Below, in pieces: positions 18,728 through 26,312 of a stretch of 64,000 nucleotides of DNA (positions are counted from its first letter, which is position 1; each line of letters begins with the position of its first letter). The stretch is from CBIFVZ01 sp966185765 (GTDB lineage: Bacteria > Pseudomonadota > Gammaproteobacteria > Enterobacterales > Enterobacteriaceae): the NCBI GenBank assembly GCA_966185765.1, contig CBIFVZ010000010.1, forward strand, positions 9,889 to 73,888, in the 5' to 3' direction. The position numbers and the translations under genes are program-made. The notes below the pieces were generated by a model that saw only the letters and a list, made by a program, of their open reading frames with translations, was not told where the DNA came from and did not search any database.

Positions 18728-19255
18728 ATGCTGACTTCAGTAAAACTGACTACCCCTGAATCTGAACTTTTCACCCGCGTTGATGCCCTGTACTCGCAGG
18801 CATTTCCTCACCATGAACAGCGCGATTTCCCGGCCAAACAGCGGGCGCTGAGTGACCCGCATTATGCGCTCGAGGCCTGGTTTGACGGCGAGCAGTTTGT
18901 GGGTCTGAGCGGTCTGTGGACCTTTAGCGGCTACAGCTATATTGAGCACCTGGCGGTGGACAGCAACCTGCGCTCGCAGGGTTACGGTAAACGGCTTCTG
19001 GGGCAACTGCTGGCAAGCCATCCGCTGATGATTCTGGAGATCGATCCGCTGACGACCGACATTGCCCACAAGCGCCTGCGTTTTTACGAGTCGATGGGCT
19101 TTGTGGCAAATCCGTATGCGCATCGTCACCCGACGTATCATCCGGGTATTGAAGACCACGAACTCATTGTGTTGAGTAGCCCGCAGGCGATTGATGAGGC
19201 GCTGTATCAGCGCTTTGACCACGACTTACGCTGCGTGGTGATGGCGGGAATCTGA
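18728..19255 (+). CDS. GNAT family N-acetyltransferase
   Basis: This 175-residue cytosolic protein is an acetyl-CoA-dependent GNAT acetyltransferase. The acetyl-CoA-binding motif A is visible as LRSQGYGKRLLGQLL, preceded by the strand YIEHLAVD, and RLRFYESMGF is the typical motif B. The ATG at 18728 has AGGACGAG just upstream. It has its own transcript window, lying between two terminators (18684-18707 and 19284-19306). The substrate is unknown. Confidence 0.85.
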   Translation: MLTSVKLTTPESELFTRVDALYSQAFPHHEQRDFPAKQRALSDPHYALEAWFDGEQFVGLSGLWTFSGYSYIEHLAVDSNLRSQGYGKRLLGQLLASHPLMILEIDPLTTDIAHKRLRFYESMGFVANPYAHRHPTYHPGIEDHELIVLSSPQAIDEALYQRFDHDLRCVVMAGI

Positions 19256-19283
19256 GCGCCATTTTACTCTATGCTAATAGCAA

Positions 19284-19306
19284 CAGGCCCGGTTAAACCG
19301 GGCCTG
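19284..19306. terminator. Bidirectional terminator between GNAT gene and TPM gene
   Basis: A 9-bp perfect stem (CAGGCCCGG / CCGGGCCTG) with a TTAAA loop is followed by ATTTTTT on the plus strand. It lies 28 bases after the acetyltransferase stop and just beyond the stop of the leftward TPM gene. Confidence 0.88.
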
Positions 19307-19311
19307 ATTTT

Positions 19312-20358
19312 TTACCAGCGATCGGACGCGCCGCCGCCGCCGCTGGAGCCGCCGTCACCGCTAAAACTGTCGCTATCGCTGCTGTACGAACTCCCGCTGT
19401 CACTGTCATAAGAGCTACCGTTGTCGCTGCCATACGAGCCACTGCTGGCTGAACGGTCATGGCCACGGCTCATCTTGCGCAAACGCCAGTAAAGCAGCGC
19501 CAGTGTGGTGATGATGAAGAAAAATATCGCACTCTTACTGACTAGCTCAGCCGGGAAGACCAGATACCACACGCCACAGATAACCGCAATCGCAGCCACA
19601 CGCTTTAGAAAGCGCAGCACAACATGGTTACGGCGGAACAGGAAAAAGGGTAAAAAAACCAGCAAACCCGTACCATACTGGAACAGCGGTTCTGAACGGA
19701 TGCCGCCTTGTGAAGACAACATTGTCTGCTGCACCTGGTTGGGCCTGGCGGCAGGATTCTCCTGCTCAGGAAGCGTGTATCTGAACCGGTGCGGTTCGTC
19801 AGATGGGGCGGATTGTGCATTCAGCGCCCGAGCATCAGGCATAACGTGTGGTAGCAAGTTGCTCTCGGTGACAGGTGATTCACCCTGCGCAGGTTGAACG
19901 TGGGTCAACCGTTGCCCGATTTGAGTGATACCGCGCTGTAACCCCAGTGCCAGATTGTTTTGACGAAAGGCAGGAATGATGGCCGTGCGGATAATTTTCC
20001 CACTTTGGGCATCCGTCAGCGTGCCCTCAAGTCCATAACCGACTTCAATACGCACGGTGTGGTCCTGCCAGGCCACCAGTAACAGCACGCCATCGCTACG
20101 CGTTTTATCCCCCAACTTCCACTTATCAAACACGCGGGTGGCATACTGTTCAATGGTGTCCTCACCTGTGGTGGGAACCACTAAAATCGCCACCTGCGCC
20201 GGGGCTAATTGCCGGGTTTGCCGGGTGAGGGTACTTATTTGCTCGCGGCTTAATGTGCCTGAAAGGTCTGTGACCTGCTGGTGCAGGTCTGGTATGGCAA
20301 CGAGTGTCGCGCCGACGTGGCTGCAAAAAAACGCAAGCAGTAGCCAAAAAAGACGCAT
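19312..20358 (-). CDS. TPM-domain membrane protein with Ser/Asp/Gly-rich tail (paralogue 2)
   Basis: The 348-residue product has a signal peptide (about 17 residues), a periplasmic TPM domain (about 20-155, with VAILVVPTTGEDTIEQYA and RSDGVLLLVAWQDHTVRIEVGYGLEGTL segments), a linker of about 60 residues, two close membrane spans (about 227-285), and a low-complexity tail of Ser, Asp and Gly ending GGGGASDRW. The first 160 residues closely match the neighbour at 20517-21410, so these are tandem duplicates. The family (YgcG/Psb32-like) is tied to membrane-protein repair in chloroplasts; the bacterial role is unproven. AGGAGG precedes the ATG. Confidence 0.85.
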   Translation of the reverse strand: MRLFWLLLAFFCSHVGATLVAIPDLHQQVTDLSGTLSREQISTLTRQTRQLAPAQVAILVVPTTGEDTIEQYATRVFDKWKLGDKTRSDGVLLLVAWQDHTVRIEVGYGLEGTLTDAQSGKIIRTAIIPAFRQNNLALGLQRGITQIGQRLTHVQPAQGESPVTESNLLPHVMPDARALNAQSAPSDEPHRFRYTLPEQENPAARPNQVQQTMLSSQGGIRSEPLFQYGTGLLVFLPFFLFRRNHVVLRFLKRVAAIAVICGVWYLVFPAELVSKSAIFFFIITTLALLYWRLRKMSRGHDRSASSGSYGSDNGSSYDSDSGSSYSSDSDSFSGDGGSSGGGGASDRW

Positions 20359-20482
20359 CCTTTCCTCCTGACGGTTCCCTGATAGCGATGTCCCTGTTTT
20401 TCCGGGCGCCTCTTACAGGCTTAAACGCGGAGTCTACGCGGCCTGGTAAGACAATCTGATTTTATCGCACAGTGGCAAAAAT

Positions 20483-20503
20483 AAGCCCGGTGAAACCGGG
20501 CTT
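20483..20503 (-). terminator. Terminator between the two TPM genes
   Basis: An 8-bp stem (AAGCCCGG / CCGGGCTT) with a 5-base loop (TGAAA) is followed on the minus strand by ATTTTTG. It lies 14 bases past the stop of the upstream TPM gene, so the distal paralogue depends on read-through or on a promoter in 20359-20482. Confidence 0.85.
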
Positions 20504-20516
20504 ATTTTTACGTTTG

Positions 20517-21410
20517 TCACCAACGCCCGGAGGCGCCGCCGCCGCCGCTGGAGCCGCCGCCGCCGCGAAAACCACCGCCGCTGCCGCCGCCGCCAAATCC
20601 GCCGCCGAAGCCACCACCGAAGCCGCCGCCACCGCGTCCACCTCGACCACCGCCGCCGCGAAAGCCCATAGCGCCAAACGTCAGTAAAAAGATAATCACC
20701 ACACAACTGACGATTGCAATCATTATCACCTTACCTAACGGCAGGCTGGAAGCCGCGAAAAATACCGACCACAGCCAACTGCCCGCGCCAATGGTGATGC
20801 CGCTTTTTACACCGCGCATCACGATGTTACCTTTACGGAAAATCCAGGCGGGCAGGGCGAACAGGCCCAGCAGCAGATACTCGAACAGCGACTCGTCGCC
20901 GACGTGATTATTTGCCGCAGGCGCGGACCGTGGTTCTACCGGCATTTGCTCACCGGCCAGCAGTTTGCCGATTTGCGTCACGCCACGTTGTAGCCCCAGC
21001 GCAAGGTTGTTTTCACGAAAGGCGGGAATGATGGCGGTACGGATAATCTGTCCGCTCTGCACGTCGGTAAGCGCGCCTTCGAAGCCGTAGCCCACTTCAA
21101 TGCGCACGGTATGATCCTGCCAGGCCACCAGCAGCAGCACGCCGTCGCTGCGCGTTTTATCGCCCAGTTTCCATTTGTCGAACACACGCGTGGCGTATTG
21201 TTCAATCGTCTCCTGACCTGTGGTTGGCACCACCAGAATCGCCACCTGTGCCGGTGCCAGCTGTTGTGTTTGCTCCGTGAGGGCGTTGATTTGCGCCTGA
21301 CTGAGCGTGCCGGAGAGATCGGTGACCTGTTGGCGCAACTCCGGTACTGCAACATCAGCCGCGGCGATTTGCCCACAAAAGAGCGCCAGGATCAGCAAAA
21401 AGTAGCGCAT
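20517..21410 (-). CDS. TPM-domain membrane protein with Gly-rich tail (YgcG-like, paralogue 1)
   Basis: The 297-residue product has a signal peptide (about 18 residues), a periplasmic TPM domain (about 19-150), a short linker, two membrane spans (about 185-245) and a strongly glycine-rich, Arg/Phe-spotted tail of about 50 residues ending GGGGASGRW. The tail is encoded by a GCC/CCG-rich repeat tract that gives long spurious open frames on both strands. It begins 15 bases after the lemA stop with GGGAG seven bases before the ATG, so it is co-transcribed with lemA. A LemA plus TPM pair is a common bacterial gene arrangement of unknown function. Confidence 0.88.
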   Translation of the reverse strand: MRYFLLILALFCGQIAAADVAVPELRQQVTDLSGTLSQAQINALTEQTQQLAPAQVAILVVPTTGQETIEQYATRVFDKWKLGDKTRSDGVLLLVAWQDHTVRIEVGYGFEGALTDVQSGQIIRTAIIPAFRENNLALGLQRGVTQIGKLLAGEQMPVEPRSAPAANNHVGDESLFEYLLLGLFALPAWIFRKGNIVMRGVKSGITIGAGSWLWSVFFAASSLPLGKVIMIAIVSCVVIIFLLTFGAMGFRGGGGRGGRGGGGFGGGFGGGFGGGGSGGGFRGGGGSSGGGGASGRW

Positions 21411-21425
21411 CGTCTTCTCCCGGCG

Positions 21426-22028
21426 TTACTTGCTACTGAAATCAATAGCCGGCGCTTTGGTAATGGTTTCTACATCGTCCGGGAGATAGTTTTTCTTCGG
21501 CTTATAGCCCATCACTTTTGCTGTCATCATGGCCGGGAACTGGCGCACGGTGATGTTGTAAAGCTCAATGGCCTTAATGTAGCGACCGCGTGCCACGGCA
21601 ATGCGGTTTTCTGTGCCTTCAAGCTGCACCATCAGGTTTTGAAACAGCTCCTGGGATTTCAGCTCCGGATAACGTTCGCCAAGCACCATCATCTGGCCGA
21701 GTGTGCGGGTGACCTGCACCTGCGATTGCTGCCACTGCTCAAGGTTCTTCTCGTCGTCCGGATTAGCCTTCAGGTTCTGGGTGGCGGTGTTAGCGCGCGA
21801 GCGGGCAAGCGTAACCGCTTCCAGTAGTTCTTTTTCATGGGTGGCGTAACCCTTTACGCTGGCGACCAGATTGGGAATCAGGTCGGCACGGCGCTGGTAC
21901 TGGTTAAGTACCTCAGACCAGGTGGTATTGGTCTGCTCATCGCTGGTCTGGATATCGTTATAGCCACAGCCTGAGAGCGTAAAAATCAGCACAAAGGCGC
22001 TAATGAGTTTTGCGAGATTCCCATTCAT
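21426..22028 (-). CDS. LemA family lipoprotein
   Basis: The 200-residue product has a lipoprotein signal with lipobox LSGC (Cys21). The LemA domain follows, mostly alpha-helical, with the family hallmarks WSEVLNQYQRRADLIPNLV and FNxxVRQFP-like YNITVRQFPAMM. The mature protein would be membrane-anchored in the periplasm. It is first of a three-gene leftward set with the two TPM genes. A TATACT hexamer on the minus strand near 22060-22070 is a candidate -10. LemA function is unknown. Confidence 0.9.
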   Translation of the reverse strand: MNGNLAKLISAFVLIFTLSGCGYNDIQTSDEQTNTTWSEVLNQYQRRADLIPNLVASVKGYATHEKELLEAVTLARSRANTATQNLKANPDDEKNLEQWQQSQVQVTRTLGQMMVLGERYPELKSQELFQNLMVQLEGTENRIAVARGRYIKAIELYNITVRQFPAMMTAKVMGYKPKKNYLPDDVETITKAPAIDFSSK

Positions 22029-22144
22029 TGTCGTGTTCCATAATAGACAGAGAAAAAACGTGTGTAGTATACACGCTCATCTTTCGTGCGGCTGCGGCTA
22101 AAAGCCTGATTTTGCCGCCGTAGAGGTTGGCGTCAGGGATAAAA

Positions 22145-22172
22145 AAATCCGGAAACGTGAATTTCCGGATTT
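22145..22172 (-). terminator. Rho-independent terminator of yjgA/darP
   Basis: An 11-bp perfect stem (AAATCCGGAAA / TTTCCGGATTT) with a 6-base loop continues on the minus strand into TTTT. It lies 18 bases beyond the yjgA stop. Confidence 0.92.
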
Positions 22173-22190
22173 TATGGTCATACGATGACT

Positions 22191-22739
22191 TTATTCAGCT
22201 TCGGCCAGCTCGCGCAGATACTGGAAAATCAGGCGCGCGGACTTGGCGGGTTTATTGCCTTCTTTTTCTTTCTTCGCGTTACGGGCAAGGGTGCGCAATT
22301 GCTGGCGGTCAGCATCCGGCCACAGCCTGAGCACCTCGGGGATAGCGTCATCGCCGTCTTCAATCAGACGGTCGCGCAGCATTTCTAGCTTGTGGAACAG
22401 CGCGACCTGCTGATTGTGGCGGTTTTTGAGCTTGTCCAGCGCCTGGCGGATAGGCTCCACGTCGCGGCTGCGCAACAGTTTGCCGATAAGCTGCATCTGG
22501 CGGCGGCGGCCTTCACGTTTGATGCGCTGCGCCAGTTCAATGGCGTCACGCAGCTCTTCGTCGAGCGGAATTTTATCAAGCGCGTTTTTGCCCAGGTCGA
22601 CCATTTCGCCCCCCAGGCGCTTAAGCTCTTCGGCATCGCGCTTAATTTCACTTTTACTGACCCAGATGATTTCATCATCGTCATCGTTTTCGTCATCACC
22701 GGGCACGTCGTCGAGCCAGTCTTCGGGCTGCTTTGTCAT
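22191..22739 (-). CDS. darP: DarP/YjgA, dual-action 50S ribosome maturation protein
   Basis: DarP associates with late 50S assembly intermediates and promotes peptidyl-transferase-centre maturation. The 182-residue product is nearly identical to E. coli YjgA (183), including the acidic N-terminus MTKQPEDWLDDVPGDD. The frame is open 18 codons further upstream, but the conserved start is the ATG at 22739 with AGGAGCC-like sequence (complement of GGCTCCT) before it. It diverges from pmbA across 94 bp, as in E. coli. Confidence 0.96.
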   Translation of the reverse strand: MTKQPEDWLDDVPGDDENDDDDEIIWVSKSEIKRDAEELKRLGGEMVDLGKNALDKIPLDEELRDAIELAQRIKREGRRRQMQLIGKLLRSRDVEPIRQALDKLKNRHNQQVALFHKLEMLRDRLIEDGDDAIPEVLRLWPDADRQQLRTLARNAKKEKEGNKPAKSARLIFQYLRELAEAE

Positions 22740-22833
22740 CTCAGGCTCCTTAAAAAAGAGAGCAATACTACCACCCTGGACGCGCATGCCCAAAGGGTTC
22801 TCTGTTAGACTTCAGACATACTCATCCTACAGT

Positions 22834-24186
22834 ATGGCATTGGTAATGAAAGTAATCACACAAGCAGCGCTTAAGCGCAAAGCACTGGAACACGCCGTGG
22901 CGCAGGCGCTTGAGCTGGCCGCGGGGCGCACCGACGGTGCGGAAGTGGCCGTTTCGAATACCACCGGTATCAGCGTCAGCACGCGCTACGGTGAGGTGGA
23001 AAACGTCGAATTTAACAGCGATGGCGCGCTCGGCATTACCGTTTATCACCAGAACCGTAAGGGCAGCGCCTCCTCAACCGACTTAAGCCCGGATGCCATC
23101 AGCCGTACCGTGCAGGCGGCGATAGATATTGCGCGCTACACCTCACCGGACCCGTGCGCGGGCGTGGCAGAAAAAGAGCTGCTGGCCTTTGAGGCACCCG
23201 ATCTCGACTTGTTCCACCCGGCAGATATCGAGCCAGAGCAGGCGATAGCGCTCGCCGCGCGCGCCGAGCAGGCCTCGCTTCAGGCTGACAAGCGTATTAC
23301 CAACACCGAAGGCGGCAGCTTTAACAGCCACTACGGCGTGAAGGTGTTTGGCAACAGCCACGGCATGTTGCAGAGCTACTGCTCATCGCGCCATTCGTTG
23401 TCAAGCTGCGTTATTGGCGAGGAAAACGGCAGCATGGAGCGTGATTACGCTTACACCATCTCTCGCGAGCTGGACGCCCTGCAAAGCCCGGAGTGGGTGG
23501 GGGCGGAATGTGCGCGCCGCACGCTGGCGCGCCTTGCGCCGCGTAAGCTTTCCACCATGACCGCACCGGTCATTTTTGCCCGCGAAGTGGCAACCGGTTT
23601 GTTCGGCCACCTGGTGGGTGCCATCAGCGGCGGCGCGGTGTACCGCAAATCTACCTTCCTGCTGGATTCGCTCGGCAAGCAGATCCTGCCTGAATGGCTG
23701 ACGATTGAAGAGCATCCGCACCTGTTCAAGGGGCTTGCCTCCACGCCGTTTGACAGCGAAGGGGTCGCCACCTCGCGCCGGGATATCGTCAAAGATGGCG
23801 TACTGCAACAGTGGCTTCTGACCAGCTATGCGGCGCGTAAACTGGGGCTGCGCAGTACCGGGCATGCAGGGGGGATCCACAACTGGCGCATTGCCGGTCA
23901 GGGGCTGGATTTTGCTGGTCTGCTCAAAGAAATGGGAACCGGCCTGGTGGTCACTGAGCTAATGGGTCAGGGTGTCAGCGGTATTACCGGCGATTATTCG
24001 CGCGGTGCGTCCGGTTTCTGGGTAGAAAATGGTGAGATTCAGTACCCGGTAAGTGAGATTACTATCGCCGGTAACCTCAAAGAGATGTGGCGTAATATTG
24101 TGACTGTCGGTAGCGATATCGAAACCCGCAGCAATATTCAGTGCGGCTCGGTGCTGTTGCCAGAGATGAAAATCGCCGGCCAGTAA
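22834..24186 (+). CDS. pmbA: Metalloprotease subunit PmbA (TldE)
   Basis: PmbA/TldE pairs with TldD in a heteromeric protease that processes microcin B17 and degrades the CcdA antitoxin in E. coli. The 450-residue product equals the E. coli length and starts MALVMKV at 22834. The same frame is open back to 22414, antisense to yjgA, and that extension is rejected. As usual for the E subunit, the HExxxH zinc motif is absent; TldD supplies it and is not in this window. A ccdAB-like module lies about 25 kb downstream. Confidence 0.96.
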   Translation: MALVMKVITQAALKRKALEHAVAQALELAAGRTDGAEVAVSNTTGISVSTRYGEVENVEFNSDGALGITVYHQNRKGSASSTDLSPDAISRTVQAAIDIARYTSPDPCAGVAEKELLAFEAPDLDLFHPADIEPEQAIALAARAEQASLQADKRITNTEGGSFNSHYGVKVFGNSHGMLQSYCSSRHSLSSCVIGEENGSMERDYAYTISRELDALQSPEWVGAECARRTLARLAPRKLSTMTAPVIFAREVATGLFGHLVGAISGGAVYRKSTFLLDSLGKQILPEWLTIEEHPHLFKGLASTPFDSEGVATSRRDIVKDGVLQQWLLTSYAARKLGLRSTGHAGGIHNWRIAGQGLDFAGLLKEMGTGLVVTELMGQGVSGITGDYSRGASGFWVENGEIQYPVSEITIAGNLKEMWRNIVTVGSDIETRSNIQCGSVLLPEMKIAGQ

Positions 24187-24299
24187 TCCGACGGCGTAAG
24201 GGGTATCAGGAAGAACACAACATCAACGCAGGATGCCTTGAATAACGCCAGCCGTTGGGCTGGCTATTTAACCGTGCTGTGAACCGAGGATGTGAGCCA

Positions 24300-24689
24300 A
24301 TGAAGAAACCTGTTATCGCGATACTGACCGCCGCTGTGCTGTTAGCGACAAGTGCCAGCACGCTGGCGCGTGACCTGGAAGAGGATATGGATATTCTCAA
24401 CGGTAACCTGCGCACTGTGCTGAAAACCGATGATGCGGGGGAGATGAAAAACGCCCTCACCACCATGCGCGCTGCGGCGCTGGACGCACAAAAGGCAACG
24501 CCGCCTAAGCTTGCCGGCAAAGCGACGGATAGCCCGGAAATGCAGGAGTATCGCCACGGTCTTGATTTGCTGGTCGGCCAGATTGACGGTGCGCTAAAGT
24601 TGGTGGCAGAGGGAAAAATTCCTGAGGCAAAGGCCGCCGCAGAAGACTTTAAGCAGACCCGCAACACTTACCACAAGAAATTCCGCTAA
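24300..24689 (+). CDS. cybC: Soluble cytochrome b562
   Basis: This periplasmic four-helix heme protein carries electrons; its physiological partner is unclear. The 129-residue precursor has a signal peptide cleaved after Ala23. Mature numbering then places Met7 (EEDMDIL) and His102 (TYHKKFR) exactly at the two axial heme-ligand positions. It has no CxxCH, consistent with non-covalent heme. In E. coli K-12 nrdG and nrdD follow this gene; here accessory genes follow. Confidence 0.94.
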   Translation: MKKPVIAILTAAVLLATSASTLARDLEEDMDILNGNLRTVLKTDDAGEMKNALTTMRAAALDAQKATPPKLAGKATDSPEMQEYRHGLDLLVGQIDGALKLVAEGKIPEAKAAAEDFKQTRNTYHKKFR

Positions 24690-24697
24690 TCGCTCAG

Positions 24698-24713
24698 GCC
24701 GGGTTTTCCCGGC
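24698..24713 (+). terminator. Rho-independent terminator of cybC
   Basis: A 6-bp GC stem (GCCGGG / CCCGGC) with a TTTT loop is followed by TTTTTTA, 8 bases after the cybC stop. Confidence 0.88.
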
Positions 24714-24823
24714 TTTTTTATGCGTTTTACGGGATGTGACGCAAAACGCACGCGTGATGCTGTGCGCTCAGGAATCCTTTCGCTAAAGTTACGCACAAAT
24801 CTGCCAGCACAAAGGAGGGGAGC

Positions 24824-25492
24824 ATGGGCAACTTTATTGGCTTTAAGCCTGACGCACTGAATTTTTTGCAGCTGCTGAGCCAGAATAATAACAAGGAGTG
24901 GTTCCGCGCTAATCGTGAAACGTATGATGAAGGCATTGTTGCACCACTGCGCCTGCTGGTTGATGCGCTGGCGCCGGACATGCTGGTTATTGACGATCTG
25001 CTGGAGGTCCGTCCAGCGGTTGGTAAAACGCTGTCGCGTATTCACCGCGATACACGCTTCTCTCACGATAAATCACCTTATCGCAGCAACGTCTGGATTG
25101 CGTTTAAACGCCCGCGTAAAACGCTCTCTGACTCACCGACCTTTTTCTTTGAAATCATGCCGGATGGCTGGCGTTATGGCATGGGGTATTACAGTGCGTC
25201 GCGTACGACCATGACGCGTTTTCGCGACTATATTGCCGATAATCCGCGCAGTTTTTTGGCAACGGTCGCAGATATTCGCACCGGATTTGCACTGGAAGGT
25301 GAAAGCTACAAGCGTCCTCTGTTAAAAGACCAGCAACCAGCGCTGGCGGACTGGTACAACAAAAAAACCTTTGCGCTGATAGATGAACGCCGGGATATGG
25401 CACCGCTCTATGGGCCTGAGCTGGTCGCTATCTTACGTGAGGCATTCGGGCGTCTGGCGCCGCTTTATCAGATTCTTACGCGTCTGAGTTAG
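24824..25492 (+). CDS. DUF2461 (TIGR02453) family protein
   Basis: This 222-residue cytosolic protein starts at an ATG with AAAGGAGGGGAGC upstream. Family hallmarks are LNFLQLLSQNNNKEWFRANRETYD near the N-terminus and IHRDTRFSHDKSPYRSN in the middle. The family is widespread in bacteria and fungi and has no established activity. It is a single gene between the cybC terminator and an unrelated exported OB-fold gene. The following 266 bp (25493-25758) hold no gene, only the upstream region of the next one. Confidence 0.85.
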   Translation: MGNFIGFKPDALNFLQLLSQNNNKEWFRANRETYDEGIVAPLRLLVDALAPDMLVIDDLLEVRPAVGKTLSRIHRDTRFSHDKSPYRSNVWIAFKRPRKTLSDSPTFFFEIMPDGWRYGMGYYSASRTTMTRFRDYIADNPRSFLATVADIRTGFALEGESYKRPLLKDQQPALADWYNKKTFALIDERRDMAPLYGPELVAILREAFGRLAPLYQILTRLS

Positions 25493-25758
25493 CGGCTGAG
25501 TGAACTATTTTTTGGCATTTTGTGCTCATTTTGGGGCGTTTTCTTCTCGCGACAGTGTGGCGTGGCAGGCATTTGCTGGAACAATTTTCTACTTTTGTGC
25601 GCCTGGGCCTGGTTTCATACTATGATCTTCATTTTTCTTATTATTTTTGGATGAAACATTCATAACGGCCTGCATCCCTGCTATTGCCGGGCTGTGTTAC
25701 ATTGGCAGCGTTATCCGTCAGGAATAGATACAGACATGTGATTTCAGGGAGAAGAAAT

Positions 25759-26091
25759 ATGAACAAGGCGCTGTTGCTTATTGCCGGATTACTGTGCGTG
25801 TCGTCAAACATCGCCTGGGCGGCGCGGGGCTGCCAGGAGTGTGTCACGGTGAATGAGGCAAAGCAGATGCACGATGATGCACGTGTAACGCTTGAGGGTA
25901 AAATCACCGGTCGTACGGGTGACGACGACAATTACTGGTTGCGTGATAGTACCGGGCGTATCGCCATTGATGTGGAAGACTGCGATGACGATAAGCGGCT
26001 TATTGGTAAGCAGGTGCGTGTTGTAGGGAATATCGACCGGGATGATGACGGCGCAAAGCTTGATGCGGACAGACTTATCCGTCTTAACTAA
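25759..26091 (+). CDS. Exported bacterial OB-fold (BOF/YgiW-YdeI family) protein
   Basis: The 110-residue precursor has a signal peptide ending near AWAARG, giving a periplasmic protein of about 88 residues. The BOF signature is visible: VTLEGKITG, then DDDNYWLRDSTGRIAIDVED, then GKQVRVVGNID. Relatives YgiW and YdeI of E. coli and Salmonella act in envelope stress and antimicrobial-peptide tolerance. Unlike those, this protein has two nearby cysteines (RGCQEC) after the signal, plus a third Cys at EDCDDD. AGGGAG lies seven bases before the ATG at 25759. A GC hairpin at 26103-26127 follows. Confidence 0.82.
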   Translation: MNKALLLIAGLLCVSSNIAWAARGCQECVTVNEAKQMHDDARVTLEGKITGRTGDDDNYWLRDSTGRIAIDVEDCDDDKRLIGKQVRVVGNIDRDDDGAKLDADRLIRLN

Positions 26092-26102
26092 TCACTTCCT
26101 CT

Positions 26103-26127
26103 GCCGGGCTATCTTTTGCCGCCCGGC
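26103..26127 (+). terminator. GC-rich hairpin after the BOF gene
   Basis: A 7-bp stem (GCCGGGC / GCCCGGC) with an 11-base loop lies 11 bases after the stop. No T tract follows, so termination is uncertain. Confidence 0.45.
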
Positions 26128-26162
26128 GACTTCTCTGATGTAGTCCCTCTCGCAGCACTTCG

Positions 26163-26218
26163 CCTGCGATCTTCATCACAAAAATTCACTTCAATTATTA
26201 CTCGCAGGCTAACGATTC
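26163..26218. promoter_or_regulatory. Inverted repeat upstream of mdcA
   Basis: CCTGCGA (26163-26169) and TCGCAGG (26212-26218) form a 7-bp inverted repeat spaced by 42 AT-rich bases in the 221-bp gap before mdcA. The position suits a looped regulator site or a transcript hairpin. MdcR is the obvious candidate binder, but nothing shows this directly. Confidence 0.3.
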
Positions 26219-26312
26219 GTTCGTCGGGTTAATTGATACCCCTGCGTCTGCGGTGCAAACTTTCTCCAGCGTTAAGCAAATCAACATGATTCGCTCAATC
26301 AGGAGGTTAAGA

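Noticed and set aside
20434..20706. Long open frames on both strands over the Gly-rich tail of the TPM gene, including Arg- and Ala-rich translations
   Set aside because: They are by-products of the GCC/CCG repeat tract encoding poly-Gly in the real frame; no ribosome-binding sites or families.
22414..22833. 140-codon upstream extension of pmbA
   Set aside because: It is antisense to the highly conserved yjgA and precedes the conserved PmbA N-terminus at 22834.
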